A stretch of 64,000 nt of DNA from Capitulum mitella (lineage: Eukaryota; Arthropoda; Thecostraca; Pollicipedomorpha; Pollicipedidae), in contig CP099840.1 in the NCBI GenBank assembly GCA_030062745.1, forward strand, positions 9,064,932 through 9,128,931, written 5' to 3'. The notes below the pieces were generated by a model that saw only the letters and a list, made by a program, of their open reading frames with translations, searched no databases and was not told the origin of the DNA. This document shows, piece by piece, positions 10,377 through 22,014 of this stretch; the first letter of the stretch is position 1; every line of letters starts with the position of its first letter. A program made the position numbers and the translations under genes.

Positions 10377-13300
10377 AGCGTTTTCCCATTTACCTATATA
10401 TCTGCGCATTGATGTGCACCATAACGATACTTTTTGGTCGAATATCAAAACCGCATCTTAAAGGTGATGTTTAACCATGAATACCATGAACACGTGAGCT
10501 GAGAAAGGTGTAATACCTTAAACGTCAACTTTTTATATACATCATGTCTGAAAACTCCAAAGTTATGAAGTCTCAAAGCGTTTTCTAGCGAATTTCCCCT
10601 TTGCCCTATTAAACTATGTCCTGTTGTCAGCTAACTTGTGTAATTTTTGAGTGGGCCCGGGCTAATGAGCGTTAGGAGAAGGCCCATGGGTGTGGTTTTC
10701 GGAAAATGATTCTGGGTGTCCAAAACGCATTTGGGGACATCCATTCATTGGAAATCGGAGGGGCAGGGGTTTATGCCTAAAGTTCAGAGAAATGAAGTTA
10801 AAAAGGTATTATGGAAAGTAAATTACGGAAGGATGGCTTCCGTAAACCATAGACGGCTTTATGGCGGCGACATCCTTAAAGGGAATATATCCGGTTTTTC
10901 CGGCATCCCAGAAACACATTCAGGGGAATATTTAAGATCGGTAACATTTGTGCATTTTGGTCATCTTAGACCAATATTTCATGCATTTTAGTTATTGTGT
11001 TTGTCGACAGTGATATCGGTATGCAAAGTGCAATACAAAATATTACAGAAAGGAGCCAACCGGCGAGCGGAAAATACGAAGGTAAACCTTCGATGCACCC
11101 GATGCTTACCCAACACACTGCCTTGATGTACCAGACGCAGTTACAAACGGCAGCGACAATTGTTTTGACAAACAACACTAACGTATTTCGACTCATTCAC
11201 ATAATACATATCTGTGAGGGGGATTCGAGGAACAGCACAAGTACTGGCCTGAACCTATGATGGCCGCCGTCATAATTTTGATGTTCGTCAACTGATGTTA
11301 GCTTCGACATCGCTGAGGTTAACGATACGCTAACCCGATTCATCGGCGATTTTAGTGTTGAAAAGAAATGGGGCAAATAAATTAAACTTGGGCTGGCTTA
11401 TATTTTACTTTCATAAAATATTTCATTGGGGTACTCACGCACCCCAGTAAAATATGGGCAAACGAGAGTGACTTAGCAAGAATCAATGGTACCTACGTCT
11501 TGACTCATCAAAATGTCCTGTTCATTCGTACGTGCACAGTTAAAGAATCACGATTTGAGCAGATACACTCCCTTTAATGGAGGACCTTTCTTCAGGACCC
11601 GCCTTGACACAATGTTTCTTGGAGGATGGTGGGGAAAAGAAATTGGTGGGTGGCAATGAAGTGAATGAGTTCCGATTATTGTTTACAAAGCTGATTTTAG
11701 GTGGTTAACGTCATGGGACTGAGAATATAAGTATATTTCAATATTTAAACATAATTAAATTTGTGGGTGCCCAAATCGTATTGTGGGTGCCCATTTCAAC
11801 TTTGTGGGTGACGGGGCACCCACAAAGAGATTGGGAACCACACCCCTGAGAAGGCCAGTACTTTGGCTCACCAGCGAATCATGTCAGAAAACAGTTTTTG
11901 GTTATTTATTATTATTTAAGGTGCTTTTGGCTATTCATCAGAAAATAAATGCTGAGGATGTTATCAGCAACACGTTTTGCACCATGCTAGGAGATTCTGG
12001 TTGGGTGTTCAAAGTTTTCGGGTTTCGGAAATTCTTCGGACCTGGGCAGAATTTTGTCCCCAGGTTTATGTTGTACTCACCTATAATCAACGTTGCAAAT
12101 GCTGCTCTTAGTAAAATCTAATGTCAAACAAAAAAAAAAGATGCGTGAAAGTCAAATCGCATCGCATCACAAGTCAAATCGCAGCGGACGACATCTGCGT
12201 TATACATAAGACTTGTCTTCACTTGCAATGAAACGCAGTTTGCGGTTTCAAGAAATCCTTGCAGTAACGACTACAGAGCTCAAAAAACGAACGCTTGGTA
12301 GGAACATTTAGACGCAAATGCAAATGATCTAAGTGCAAGAGAAAAAACCAGGACACACCAGGCAAGGTCCTGTAACCAGTAAAACACATCGCCTCTTCCC
12401 TCATTGGTAAGCCCGGGTAACGACGTACTCAACGGGACACGTTTTGAGTCATTGGAATGCGTCTCGTATTAGATGAGGGAAAAACGCTCCGGTATGATGA
12501 ATTGAGTGCTCAACTTATTCGATATTTCCATGTTGTACGTACTGAGATGCTACTAATCCGTCTGTAGTAGATACCGGTTATTAACACTAACTTCCGCCGT
12601 TACTTTTAGGACTTTGAACGGCACTAGATCTTTACCGGCGACTGGTCCTTCGTCTATGGCCGCCGTCAATAGTGATGCTTCTGGCGCCCTCTGCTGCTAA
12701 TTTATTGGGCCCTTCAGAAGACTGACCAGATTCTGATGCTCTCAGTCCAGGCTACACTGGACTGGAGGTTTGTACGCGGCTCCTAATTCTAAGCATGTGA
12801 CTCGACGGTGCGAACGAGAACTGTCGTACAGCGCATCAGACGGAGTTGCGGCAGCCCAACGTGGTGAACAGGAGCGGTAAGAGGGACGTTATTGATACTC
12901 GAACAGTTTTTGTGGATTACCTGTCCCTAATTATGATCATCATTATTATCAGCATAGCATCATTATCGCAGCAGAAGCAACCGAGACCGTGCCATATTGC
13001 AGAAGCAATATGGTAATGGTATGCACTTTGAACAGTTTTACCTCTAAGACAATTACGTTCTAATGACTGCGCAAGAATACCGCTGTCCTGTTATCACTGT
13101 CATAATTATTCGAACTACCTACAGAATTTGCTATTTCTTTCATTGTACGATTGTTCGCGATTAACACACTTTGTCATTTGCCTGTAAAACATGCCCAATT
13201 ACAGTGTATTTTTACCTCATGCCTTTCCCAGTACGATCGCGTTTTTTGTTGCTGATGGTGAAAAATAAACAAACAACGGTTCATCCCAACCTTATCATGT

Positions 13301-13606
13301 TATCCTCGCACCGAAATCCCGAAATATATGGCGCAATTACGAACATGTGACGTCATCTACGCGGCAGACTTCTTAATGCGTAGAATAGAAGACATGCGTA
13401 TCGTGCGTCGTATTCATGACTCCATGCGACGTTGTAAAACGCGTTCATTGCGTCGTAGCGACTTCTAACTATGGAACAGTACCGCACATTTGAGAACGAG
13501 TTTTACAGTTCTTAAGTCTGCACTTTGATTACGAGTTTCCCATGACCTTAGCACACCATGCATCTTCGTAGCGATGTCCAGGCGACGTCGGTACAACTTC
13601 CACTTC
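10377..13606. other. No recognisable gene; likely old repeats
   Basis: Short open frames (for example 10716-10991, 10997-11260, 11783-12121) have no family resemblance. Near 11829-11850 the text TTGGGAACCACACCCCTG, read in reverse, resembles a hAT-type terminus (CAGGGGTGTGGTTCCCAA), with repeats of TTGTGGGTGCCCA just before it at 11760-11792. I could not find the partner end. Confidence 0.35.
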
Positions 13607-14926
13607 TTAATCTTATTTCCGTATGGGGGAGCTTCTGAAACTCGTTCGGGTTTTGCTTGCCATTTCCAGGGTTTCTCGAGCAACTTCACGAAACTTAATA
13701 AAGTTTCATATCTATTCTTTCTACGTATTATAGCTAATGTTCACAGTTTCACTTTGCCCAGGGTCTAAGCCCAGTCAAGTTTTTGGGAGGTACCTCAGAC
13801 GTTTTTTGGCACTTTTTAATGTAAAAGAAAAGAACCCGTGAAAAACAGAGCTTTAAAGGAAAATCTTTAAACGTGTATGGCTGCACAGGACAAACGCCCA
13901 AAATAATTTGCAGACCTGAGATCATTTCGCAAGGTCAGGTTGAGAACGAAAGTTAAAATTGCTAGTAGTTCTTGTGATGGTTTCTCACGTTTAAGTTTTG
14001 GAAAAACTCATTAATTACCAGTGTGCACCGTTTGCGTTGCTTTATTCGCTAGAGCTTTTCTTTTTCCAAAATATGCGATTTTTAAGGCTTTTCGAACTGA
14101 TTGGTATTACTTGCAGCTGTGCGAGCCAGCTCTGCCATTTTCTAACCGTTCTGAGTAATTCATCGCTGATTTTCATGGTGACGCATTTGGGCCCATAACA
14201 GTTGTTCGTGATCTGACCTTACGTCAATGGCTGGAAGTCATTGATACTTTGTCCTCTGACGGCAACTGGATGTCTGCATCACCCACACTAAAAATGTTAC
14301 AAAAAATTCTGTCACATTCCGAAAAAACGACGACACGTGTTGAAAATGGCTTTACCTTAGGTCAATGACCCGGAAAATCCCAAAAATCTAAGATGGCAGA
14401 TTCGTTTCATCTATCAGTATGTCTAATCTCTGAAAAATTTATTGTCACATCATGTTTTCCGAAAAGTTACAGGGCACGAATTGTTTGGACATAGGTTCAC
14501 TTGACTTAACTTAGGTCAGACGCTTGACTTGACCTGAGGTCTAAATATTGACACAAGGCGTAAAAATGACAAAGCAAAAGGTACATAAAGTTTCGTGGCG
14601 CTGCGTTTGTTCGTTCTCTCGTAATATTTGAAAAACCTTGGTAGGACGATCAACCGCCACCCCATACCCACTCGAGGACGGATTTAAAAAAACAAATGTA
14701 GTCAACTTTTTCGTTACTTTTGTTTTCAAATTATTAATATCTTTTTCTAGTCCTATTTTCAAAATTTCTCTCCTTTTGTAGTTCACGTAATGTCGAGTCG
14801 ACAGCTGTTTCTCTGCTATCGAATCGGACGAGTAGTTCTCGAGGTCTCAGGAAAGGTGGGACCGCGTAAGTCCCCGCCCCCGTGCCAGAATGCATTCATG
14901 CGTCATGGGTACGAGAATAGGGTTAA
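13607..14926 (+). mobile_element. Family A copy 4, diverged, interrupted by a family B fragment
   Basis: TTAA at 13607-13610 is followed by TCTTATTTCC, a worn version of CCCTATTCC, and by the family A block with TTCGGGTTTTGCTTGCC. The right end AGAATAGGG plus TTAA is at 14914-14926, preceded by the conserved GTAGTTCTCGAGGTCTCAGG block. Between about 13965 and 14692 the sequence is family B instead of A, so B sits inside A. This is the oldest-looking of the four A copies. Confidence 0.65.
13965..14692 (+). mobile_element. Family B fragment nested in family A copy 4
   Basis: From AGTAGTTCTTGTGATGG to GAGGACGGATTTAAA this matches the 3' portion of the family B copy at 29854-31081 (from about 30350 to the right end). 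The 5' half of B is missing. A-type sequence continues on both sides, so this is an insertion or a recombinant. Confidence 0.6.
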
Positions 14927-16217
14927 CGTCGTCACCATGTTGTCAGAGCAACGTCCATACTACGTCGCAACGACGTTCCTACGATGTCCGCCCAATGTTT
15001 GTACGACGCCTAACGTGATTATAACGTCGGCACAACGCCCACACTGCGTCATTGTGACATTTCCAAAACATGCGCGCAGCTTAACCAGCTCATTCCCAGG
15101 TGTCCGAATCGCCCTTCGTTTAACCGGAGGGGGGGGGGCTGGCTAGCTGTCGAGAACCCCGCCATGACTTCGAGGACTAAGAGAGCTACGAAGATGAGAG
15201 TGGCACCAATCGAAAGGTCGTCAATGTTTATGAAGAATGAACGCATATTTATTGGCACTCAGTTATTATTTTCGGGCCAGGAGGTCAAGCAATGACATAA
15301 CGTCCAAAACTTGTGGGCAACAAAAGCAAATATTACCGTACTATAAACTGGTCTTGAGTATTGAACAGTCTCAGAATAACCAAAAATGTTTTATCATTGT
15401 CAGAAAGTAATTTGCTTTTTCTCAGGTCATTTCTCAGGGTTAGGTCAACAGTCCTTGGAACATAACACTGATGTATGTCGAAACTGGCACCAAGCACAGT
15501 TACTTCAAGTATACGTTTTGCAATCACTATTGCAAATGTTTGGTCAGATATGGTAACTTTTATCACGAAAAGATTAATATAGCTCAGCTAAGGTCATACC
15601 AGTCCAACTAAGGCCAGATCTTACAGCTCTTAGGTCTTGTGATCGGCTGAAGGTACAAATGTCAAACAACGCCCTTTTCATTTCATTCATTCATTCATCC
15701 CTATAATCATGCCAATGTCTTGTTGAATGACATGGAAGTCAAGGGCATGGAAGTTAGGCTATGTTGAGGGCGACAGCATGCAAAATGTGTCTGTCTCGTT
15801 CGAAAAATCGCGGTGCCACAAAACAAAACGAAGTACTGAAACACGCCCGAGATCATGCAAACAGCGCGAAGTCTGTATCACAAGAGCTCTTGCGGTCAGT
15901 ACAGTCATGCAAGGTCAGCCTAGGTCCAATGAATAATCGTTTACATCTCAGACACAAATCCACGGAAAGATATGAAACCATCTCAATACGTCGTCTCAAA
16001 ACATTTTCATGAACTTTTACGGCGTCGGAAGCGACAGATGATCTTTAAATGAATCACGGCCGCAGCGATCTTTAAAAAATCCCCCAAAATTTTGGAGTGT
16101 GTTTGTTCCCAAGGTCCTATTTTCGCAATTTTTGGGATCCGGAATTGGAGACCTCGTTGAAACACACTGAATGACATTCGTCCCATCAACAATGGACAAA
16201 TGAATCTCGAGATCTCT
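14927..16217. other. No recognisable gene
   Basis: It contains ACGTCG/ACAACG-rich text at about 14930-15060 and an oligo-G run at 15126-15137. No coding similarity. Open frames here are short and lack splice or family support. Confidence 0.4.
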
Positions 16218-16779
16218 GGGGGGGGGGGGCAGAATTGGTAATCTTTACCTTTCGGCCAATGCATATTTCGAAGGTGCAAAAGTGGCAACGGCTCATAGCA
16301 TGTTTGTGTTTGGGTCCTCACTTCTGCGTAGGCAAAAAATAATGTGTCAGCCGAAAGATGTTTCGGCCAATGAATATTTTTTTTCGGGGACGCAGAAGTG
16401 GTAACTCGAATCGCATGGACAATGCAGCCTGTCCTCCAAGTTAAAAATGACTTATCCTAACCGAACCAAAAACCTACAGTATGGTTGCAGGGGTTGCCCT
16501 AGATGGGCATGTAAATCTGATTTTTGGTTAGGTTGAATGTACCTGTTTTTTGGTTTGGTTAACTCGTATTGGCTGAAGACAAACATGACTCAGCTGAATC
16601 AAAATGCAAGACTTACCTAGCCAGGTCAGTTTACACACCCAGTAAGGGCCAGTGCTTAGAAAAATACCTGAATGGGCGATATTGTCCATGCAATTTGCAC
16701 TTCCACTTCCGCGTCTGCAAAAAATACGCATAAGCGTCGGCCGAAAGGTAAAGATTGCCGCAGATCTGCCCCCCCCCCC
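16218..16779. mobile_element. MITE-like element with about 45-bp terminal inverted repeats
   Basis: The left end is an oligo-G run (16218-16229) followed by CAGA...AATCTTTACCTTTCGGCC. The right end is the inverse: GGCCGAAAGGTAAAGATT...TCTG followed by an oligo-C run (16769-16779). The core TCTTTACCTTTCGGCC is identical in both arms. Length about 560 bp with no coding capacity. I do not see a clear target duplication, so the superfamily is unassigned. Confidence 0.7.
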
Positions 16780-16880
16780 GCAGGCTAATGTAAATCTTAC
16801 TGCTTGCACGGAATATGGTTAACGCAAATAATCCAAGCAATAGTCGACAAGCTTCATAATTATACTTCACTACTGACAAC

Positions 16881-17183
16881 TTATTGTGCACATTCTGTTC
16901 TCACTTGGAAATATTGTAAATAATGTTTCTTCTTGATATGTGCCTTTAGGTCTGAAAGGCTACTCTTGTGACCTTGATTATAACCTCTTTCGGTCGGCAC
17001 AGGACACACGTAAAGATGACGTTTATTTCCCTCCTCCTTCTTAAACTCAAAGTACGTTTCTAGATGTGGCCATGGGTGACACAGACCGGGTTCGTCCTCT
17101 GTCTCCGAAGCTGAGGCACCGTCGGAATCGGAGTCAGGGTTTTCAACCTCCAGTGGCGGCGTAAGGAGGCCTTGATGGGACAT
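16881..17183 (-). pseudogene. BED/hAT-like zinc-finger exon fragment
   Basis: This 100-codon minus-strand frame starts with an acidic serine-rich leader (SDSDGASASETEDE) and then HPWPHLETYFEF...HLYVCPVP...SLSDLKAHIKKKH. The layout (aromatic WPHLETYF, a Cys, then Leu-x2-His-x4-His) resembles the BED finger found at the start of hAT transposases and ZBED proteins. The second zinc-binding Cys of the usual Cys-x2-Cys is not evident. Neither a transposase catalytic region nor termini are visible. It may be a transposon relic or an exon of an unrecognised gene. Confidence 0.35.
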
Positions 17184-17189
17184 TTCAGT

Positions 17190-17730
17190 GTCAAGTAATT
17201 AAAATTTCAGGCCTTTTGGGAGTCAGGAATCAATCACCACTCCATCGCCCCATGGACATCACAGATCCAACGCTATGGCGGCAGTAATCACGTGCTCTAT
17301 AATCTTGTGTGATCTTGGCGGGGAACCGTGTGGCGGCGGTAAGCAAGCCGTGACTGACTTGAGATAACATTGGAAACTGCCGTCAGCTGGCTGTTCCAGC
17401 ATAAATGGAGCTTTGTAGCTTTGTAGTCTTTTAGCCTGAAAACGATGATTGGTTAATTTATCATTGTAAATCACAGCAAACTTACGCATAATTCAATACT
17501 TTGGTCCCAAAAAAAACAAAGTCAGCGGGCCTTTATTCCGAGCCATTGCTGCCAGCTTGCCGTCAACGTTTATCAGCTGACGAATATTGTCAACAAGTCG
17601 ACTCCGCGATTGTCAGCTGAGTGCGTGCCCAGCCCTGTTTGTATCGACGAACGCTATTGGGTGTTGGCTATTAAAGCAGCCAATAGCGTGTGCCGATGCA
17701 AATAAAGCTGGGCGGTGACTGTAAGGAGTT
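17190..17730. other. Unassigned sequence with an inverted CCAAT palindrome
   Basis: No gene is recognised. At 17651-17689 the 10-bp arms ACGCTATTGG and CCAATAGCGT face each other around a 19-base spacer, giving two divergent CCAAT boxes. It could be a promoter for the BED-like frame to the left, but nothing else supports this. Confidence 0.3.
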
Positions 17731-17890
17731 TAAAAAGTAACGGAGTCACGGAGTAACGGACCAAAAAGTAACGGAGTAACGGACCACCAAAGCAACTTCC
17801 GTTACTCGGTCCGTTACAGCAGAATAACAGTAACTGGTCCGTTACTCCGTTACTCAAAAAAGTAACGGAGTAACGGAGTAACGGACCAGT
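17731..17890. repeat. GTAACGGA repeat array in both orientations
   Basis: Units of AGTAACGG(A) recur in direct orientation at 17735-17785 and 17861-17885, and in the opposite orientation (CCGTTACT) at 17803-17850. The inverted blocks could fold into a long imperfect hairpin. It is a cruciform-prone minisatellite, perhaps the end of an element. Confidence 0.65.
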
Positions 17891-17984
17891 GCCCACCTGT
17901 GCTGGTAAAGTGTGTTTAGGCCAAGGTTTGTCAGAAATGACATTAAGAACAGTCACTACGTTTCTTGGATTCATCTTGGAAGGT

Positions 17985-18242
17985 TCAGGATTTCCAGGCA
18001 AAAAAAACACGGAGTGATTCTTCCGCCGTGTTAAACGCCATTGCGCGGTCGGACCGGCGGGCCGCTGGGGGTTTCGTGGCGTCACAACCAATCGCACGCC
18101 GTTTCAGCCGGGTGCCACTTTGAGGACTGAAAAGAGCAATTTCCGTTGCCATTTTTTTCACTTCTGGCGACGAATTTGGAATCAGGGGATCGGAATTAAA
18201 CAGATAGCACGAAAAACAAGACAGTGTATCTAGAGGCCCCAA
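17985..18242 (-). pseudogene. Possible TTF-type zinc-finger fragment of a hAT-like transposon
   Basis: The minus-strand frame contains GPLDTLSCFSCYLF, which resembles the start of TTF-type fingers (x-CF-x-CYLF) found before hAT-like transposases. The following residues do not extend the match convincingly, and no catalytic domain follows. A relic at best. Confidence 0.25.
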
Positions 18243-18615
18243 CTCTATAGGGACGTCCCCACAACGAAGCCTTACCTTGCATACAATGTCGCCTGGCGAC
18301 GCCCTTACAATGTTGTCACGAAGTCATAGACCATATTGCAGTGACAGCGCCGCTGCATTATTCAGTGGCGGGGGCAAACAATGCGTTCAAGTCCTTGCTT
18401 TCCTTGTGCTGCCGTTGGGATAGTGTTAAATTATCTTCGGGGGAGGGGGGTTCTCCCATTGTCCCCATGGCGCTGCCAGTACAACGTTGTGATGAGATAT
18501 GTAGGAGTTTAACTTTTATGTTGTGACGGCGTAATGCAAGAACTTTGCCTGTACTAAAACGGCATCGTGACGACTGTGCCACAACGTCATGTCGTTAACC
18601 AGGATACCCCTATAA
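18243..18615. other. No recognisable gene
   Basis: ACAACGT/ACGTC-rich text similar in style to 14930-15060. No coding similarity. Confidence 0.35.
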
Positions 18616-19852
18616 TTAATCCGCCCCCGACTGGGGGGGGGGGGGCTGTTGACAGCCCCCCCCCTGAGGTTTTTCTGGGATTGCGAGAGCAAAACAAACA
18701 CAGAGCCACGAAACTTTGTGCACCTTTTGCTTCATCATTATCTTGTGTCAAAATTTTGACCTCAGGTCAGGTCAGGTGCCTGACCTAGGTCAGGTCAAAC
18801 GGACCTATGTCGAAAAAAGTTTAGCGCCTTTAACTTCTTCGGAAAACAAGATATCTCAATAATAATACAATAATACAATAATACAGGAATTGGTGACCTG
18901 ACAGGATAGATGCAACAAATCTCCTATCTCAGATTTTTCGGAACTTTCCGGGTCATTGACCAAAGGTCAAACCCATTTTTAAACCATGTCGTTTTCTCGG
19001 GAATTGACGGAATATTTTATAACATTTTTAGTGTGGAGTGAAGCAGACATCTGGTTCCCGTCATTGGGCAAAGTATCAATGACTTCCAACCATTGACCTG
19101 AGGTCAGGTCACGAATAACTGTAGTGAGCCAAAATGCACCACCGTCAAAATCGGCGAGGAACTACTCAGAATGGTTAGAAAATGGCAGAACTGGCTTGCA
19201 CAGACGGAAATAATGCCAGGAACCTCAAAAAATTGAAAAAGTAGCATATTGTGACAATAAACAGGCTCTCGCGAACTAAGCTCCGCCAATTGTGTAGATT
19301 GGTAACTAACGATTTTCCCAAAATTTAAGCATGGAAAACCATCAGAGAACCAATAAGATGAATAAAATTTCCATGGATAGGCTTTTTTCGCTAAAAGAAA
19401 GGAACGCTAAAATTAGTTCCCGTCAATTTGTTACCGCATACGGCAGTGGCGCACGCCGACAGCTGGCGCGAGAAATACCGTGTATTTAACTCGACTTTTC
19501 GGCGTATATATTTAACAAAGCTGAGAAATAAGATGTGTGTCGGCATTTGCAGACCTTTACTTGTGCGCTGGTGCCTTTATTTATGCGTTATTAGTCATAG
19601 TCCTTGAGATTCAGGCCATTTCTCGGTCTCATGCAGTCGACTATGAGAAAAGATATATAGGGCGTAAATTGCTTACATATTATCTAAAACTAAAAATGAG
19701 ACCAGTTTCGAGCTCCACTCGTCACAAGCTTTCCAACGGTGTGCTTATTTTTATTGTGCGACCAACCGTTTGCGAGTTAGAGGGGGCGGCCAACAGCCCC
19801 CCCCCCCCAGTCGCGCACGATCTTAACGGACCGAAGGTTGTGCGCGGGTTAA
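18616..19852 (-). mobile_element. TTAA-target non-autonomous DNA transposon, family B copy 2
   Basis: Bounded by TTAA at 18616-18619 and 19849-19852. Inverted ends: CCGCCCCCGACTGG on the left and CGCGGG before the right TTAA. Just inside each end lies a G/C hairpin (GGGGGGCTG-TTGA-CAGCCCCCC on the left). The body matches the copy at 29854-31081 in opposite orientation, including the TGACCT/AGGTCA string at 18757-18797. No transposase frame. Confidence 0.85.
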
Positions 19853-20552
19853 GCCTATACAAGCGACCAGACCCATAGATAGCAGCAGGGGTGGAACTTG
19901 CTATGCTTTTGGTGGTGCCTTGTCCCCACTATTTTTGATTTGGGCCCCAACGACTTGATTTTGTCCCTAATTCACTGAAAAAGGAAAGTAATTAACGACT
20001 GCAGAACATATATGATATAGTACACGCTTTCGATACCGGAAGGTTAACTTAAATAAAAGACCAGGTATAAATCGCTGAATGTATATCAGGGGTGCTGGAA
20101 CCGGGGTGCAAGGGGGGGGGCAGCTGTTCCCCAGCTTTGGGCAGCATTTAACATTAACCTTACGGCACTGAATGGGAAAAATCAGGTAAAAATCATGTTT
20201 GCTCCCCTCCCCCCTCATCTCCACAGAGTTTCCACCGCTTCTGATATAGACTGCCAAAATCTCACTTCTCGTTGTACGAGGAGTGGACTTGGTCTCGGCC
20301 ATGAAAGCTCTGGCCTTCTTAGAGCCACATTTTGTCAGTGCGCTTTTCGCTGTAAAACTTAGACCAAATAAACGAGTTTTCCGAACCCGAAAATATAGTG
20401 GACGAATACGATAAGTTTTTTCTTATATTTAAAGGTGGTAGAACTTGTAAGGCATAGCTGGGGCCCACCAGCACTCTCAAAAACCCTACTAATGGATAAC
20501 AGCATTAACCTTAAGTGATGTAATTTACTTATGGGTTGCGGAAATGAAGTAA

Positions 20553-20600
<48 letters not shown>

Positions 20601-21315
20601 TGTTTTTTTCTCCGAGATGGTTATTAGTGGTAGGGAAAGGGAAGCACACTTGTCCCACTATGATGATTCCTTATCTCATTATTAAATTGATGTAACAGGA
20701 AGTAATTTTTCGAATCACAACTATCCGATTATACAGATAACTTTTCATCTTCTGAGAAAGGTTGTCAGTAAAAACTCTATGTCAAAAAACGGCCTAATGC
20801 AGTTAAATCCACTGATATTGAATCCACGTTTGACCAAATTGGGCCATAGCAAAGTAATCTGTCCGATCCCCTTAAAATTTAGTGCAGATAATGGGATATC
20901 ACGAAATCGACTATACCGAAACTCCATTTTGGACTTAAGTCCGACTTCGGCTAGATTTAGGGTAGTTTTTGGTCAAGCTGAAAATTCCCGATCTTCTGGA
21001 CAGCATGAAACAGAATATGAAGAATTATTCAATACACTCATGCTTATCACCAGAAAACTTTAAACCGGAGGCACCCTCACCAAAGATGAAGGCACTTTTT
21101 TGGTGAGGGTACTAAAGGAGATACCTTTCTTTGATGGGGGTTTATCTGCTTCTGTCCTGCCGGAAATTCGCACTTAACTCGCGCGCTGGTGAACCTCAGA
21201 ATAACGCGCACTGATGGAGTCGGGGCATATTTTGCTCCCTCGCTATCCTGTGATCTACTTTGTCAGAAGAAAGCTTGCACAGTGAACATACATCATTCGG
21301 CTTAGGTCACGTCTG
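19853..21315. other. No recognisable gene; contains a microsatellite
   Basis: An oligo-G stretch with CAGGGGTGCTGGAACCGGGG lies near 20087-20106 and resembles the end of a DNA transposon, but has no partner. An (AT)n tract is at 20555-20598. No coding similarity elsewhere. Confidence 0.35.
20555..20598. repeat. (AT)n microsatellite
   Basis: About 22 uninterrupted AT units. Confidence 0.95.
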
Positions 21316-22014
21316 TTAACCCTATTCCCGGCAGGGGGGCTGAATCCGCCCCCCTCGGGTTTTTTGCTTGCCAATTCCAGGATTTTTAACGCAGCTTCAC
21401 CAAATTTGGTGCCTTTTTCTAGCTATTCTTCCTACATGCCGTGACAAAATTTCAAAATTTTATTTTGCTCAGGGGCGGAGCCAAGCAACGTTTTTGGGAG
21501 GCACCTCATGCCATTTTTGGCCATGTTGAGGGTATGTATGTATGTATTGAAGGCGTCCACGACGTGGCTATTCTGCCCTCTCGTCAAAATTACAAAAACG
21601 ATGATACACAGTCACTTGTCAGGCGAAGTAAAACGCACTCATTTGAATACGAACGGCAGTCACGGTGTCAGATGTTTCAAATGTTTTAAGAATGATGCGC
21701 GTGAGGCGGCATTCGAGACTGCCGGAGGCAGGCGGTTCCAAGCCACTGCGGCTCGGTAGGAGAAGAGCCGCTGGGTCGCCGCCAGCCGCACGCGAGGCAG
21801 GTGTATGGCACTTGTGCCAATAGCAACCGCGCGGGTGCGGCGGTTGCTAATTTCTTTTTATAAAAATGAAGTTCGCGTCATGGCCAATCGATTGCCGTTT
21901 GTTGCGATGAAATCGGATGTGTAGTTCTCAAGATCTCAGGGGGGGGCCGAATCCGCCCCCCCCCCCTCTGCCGGGAATCGACCATACCGTCTAGCCCTCA
22001 GGGAATAGGGTTAA
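21316..22014 (+). mobile_element. Family A copy 2 with a replaced core
   Basis: TTAA at 21316-21319 and 22011-22014, with CCCTATTCCC on the left and GGGAATAGGG on the right. Both ends match copies 1 and 3 closely, but the middle (about 21533-21845) is unrelated to the roughly 0.8-kb core of those copies. Total length 699 bp. Confidence 0.8.
21533..21845. other. Foreign segment inside family A copy 2
   Basis: The element matches other A copies up to GTTGAGGGTA (about 21533) and again from AATTTCTTTTTATAAAAATG (about 21850). Between them lies about 310 bp of GC-richer sequence not seen in the other copies. It may have been captured from elsewhere in the genome, as some non-autonomous DNA transposons do. 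Its source is not recognisable. Confidence 0.5.
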
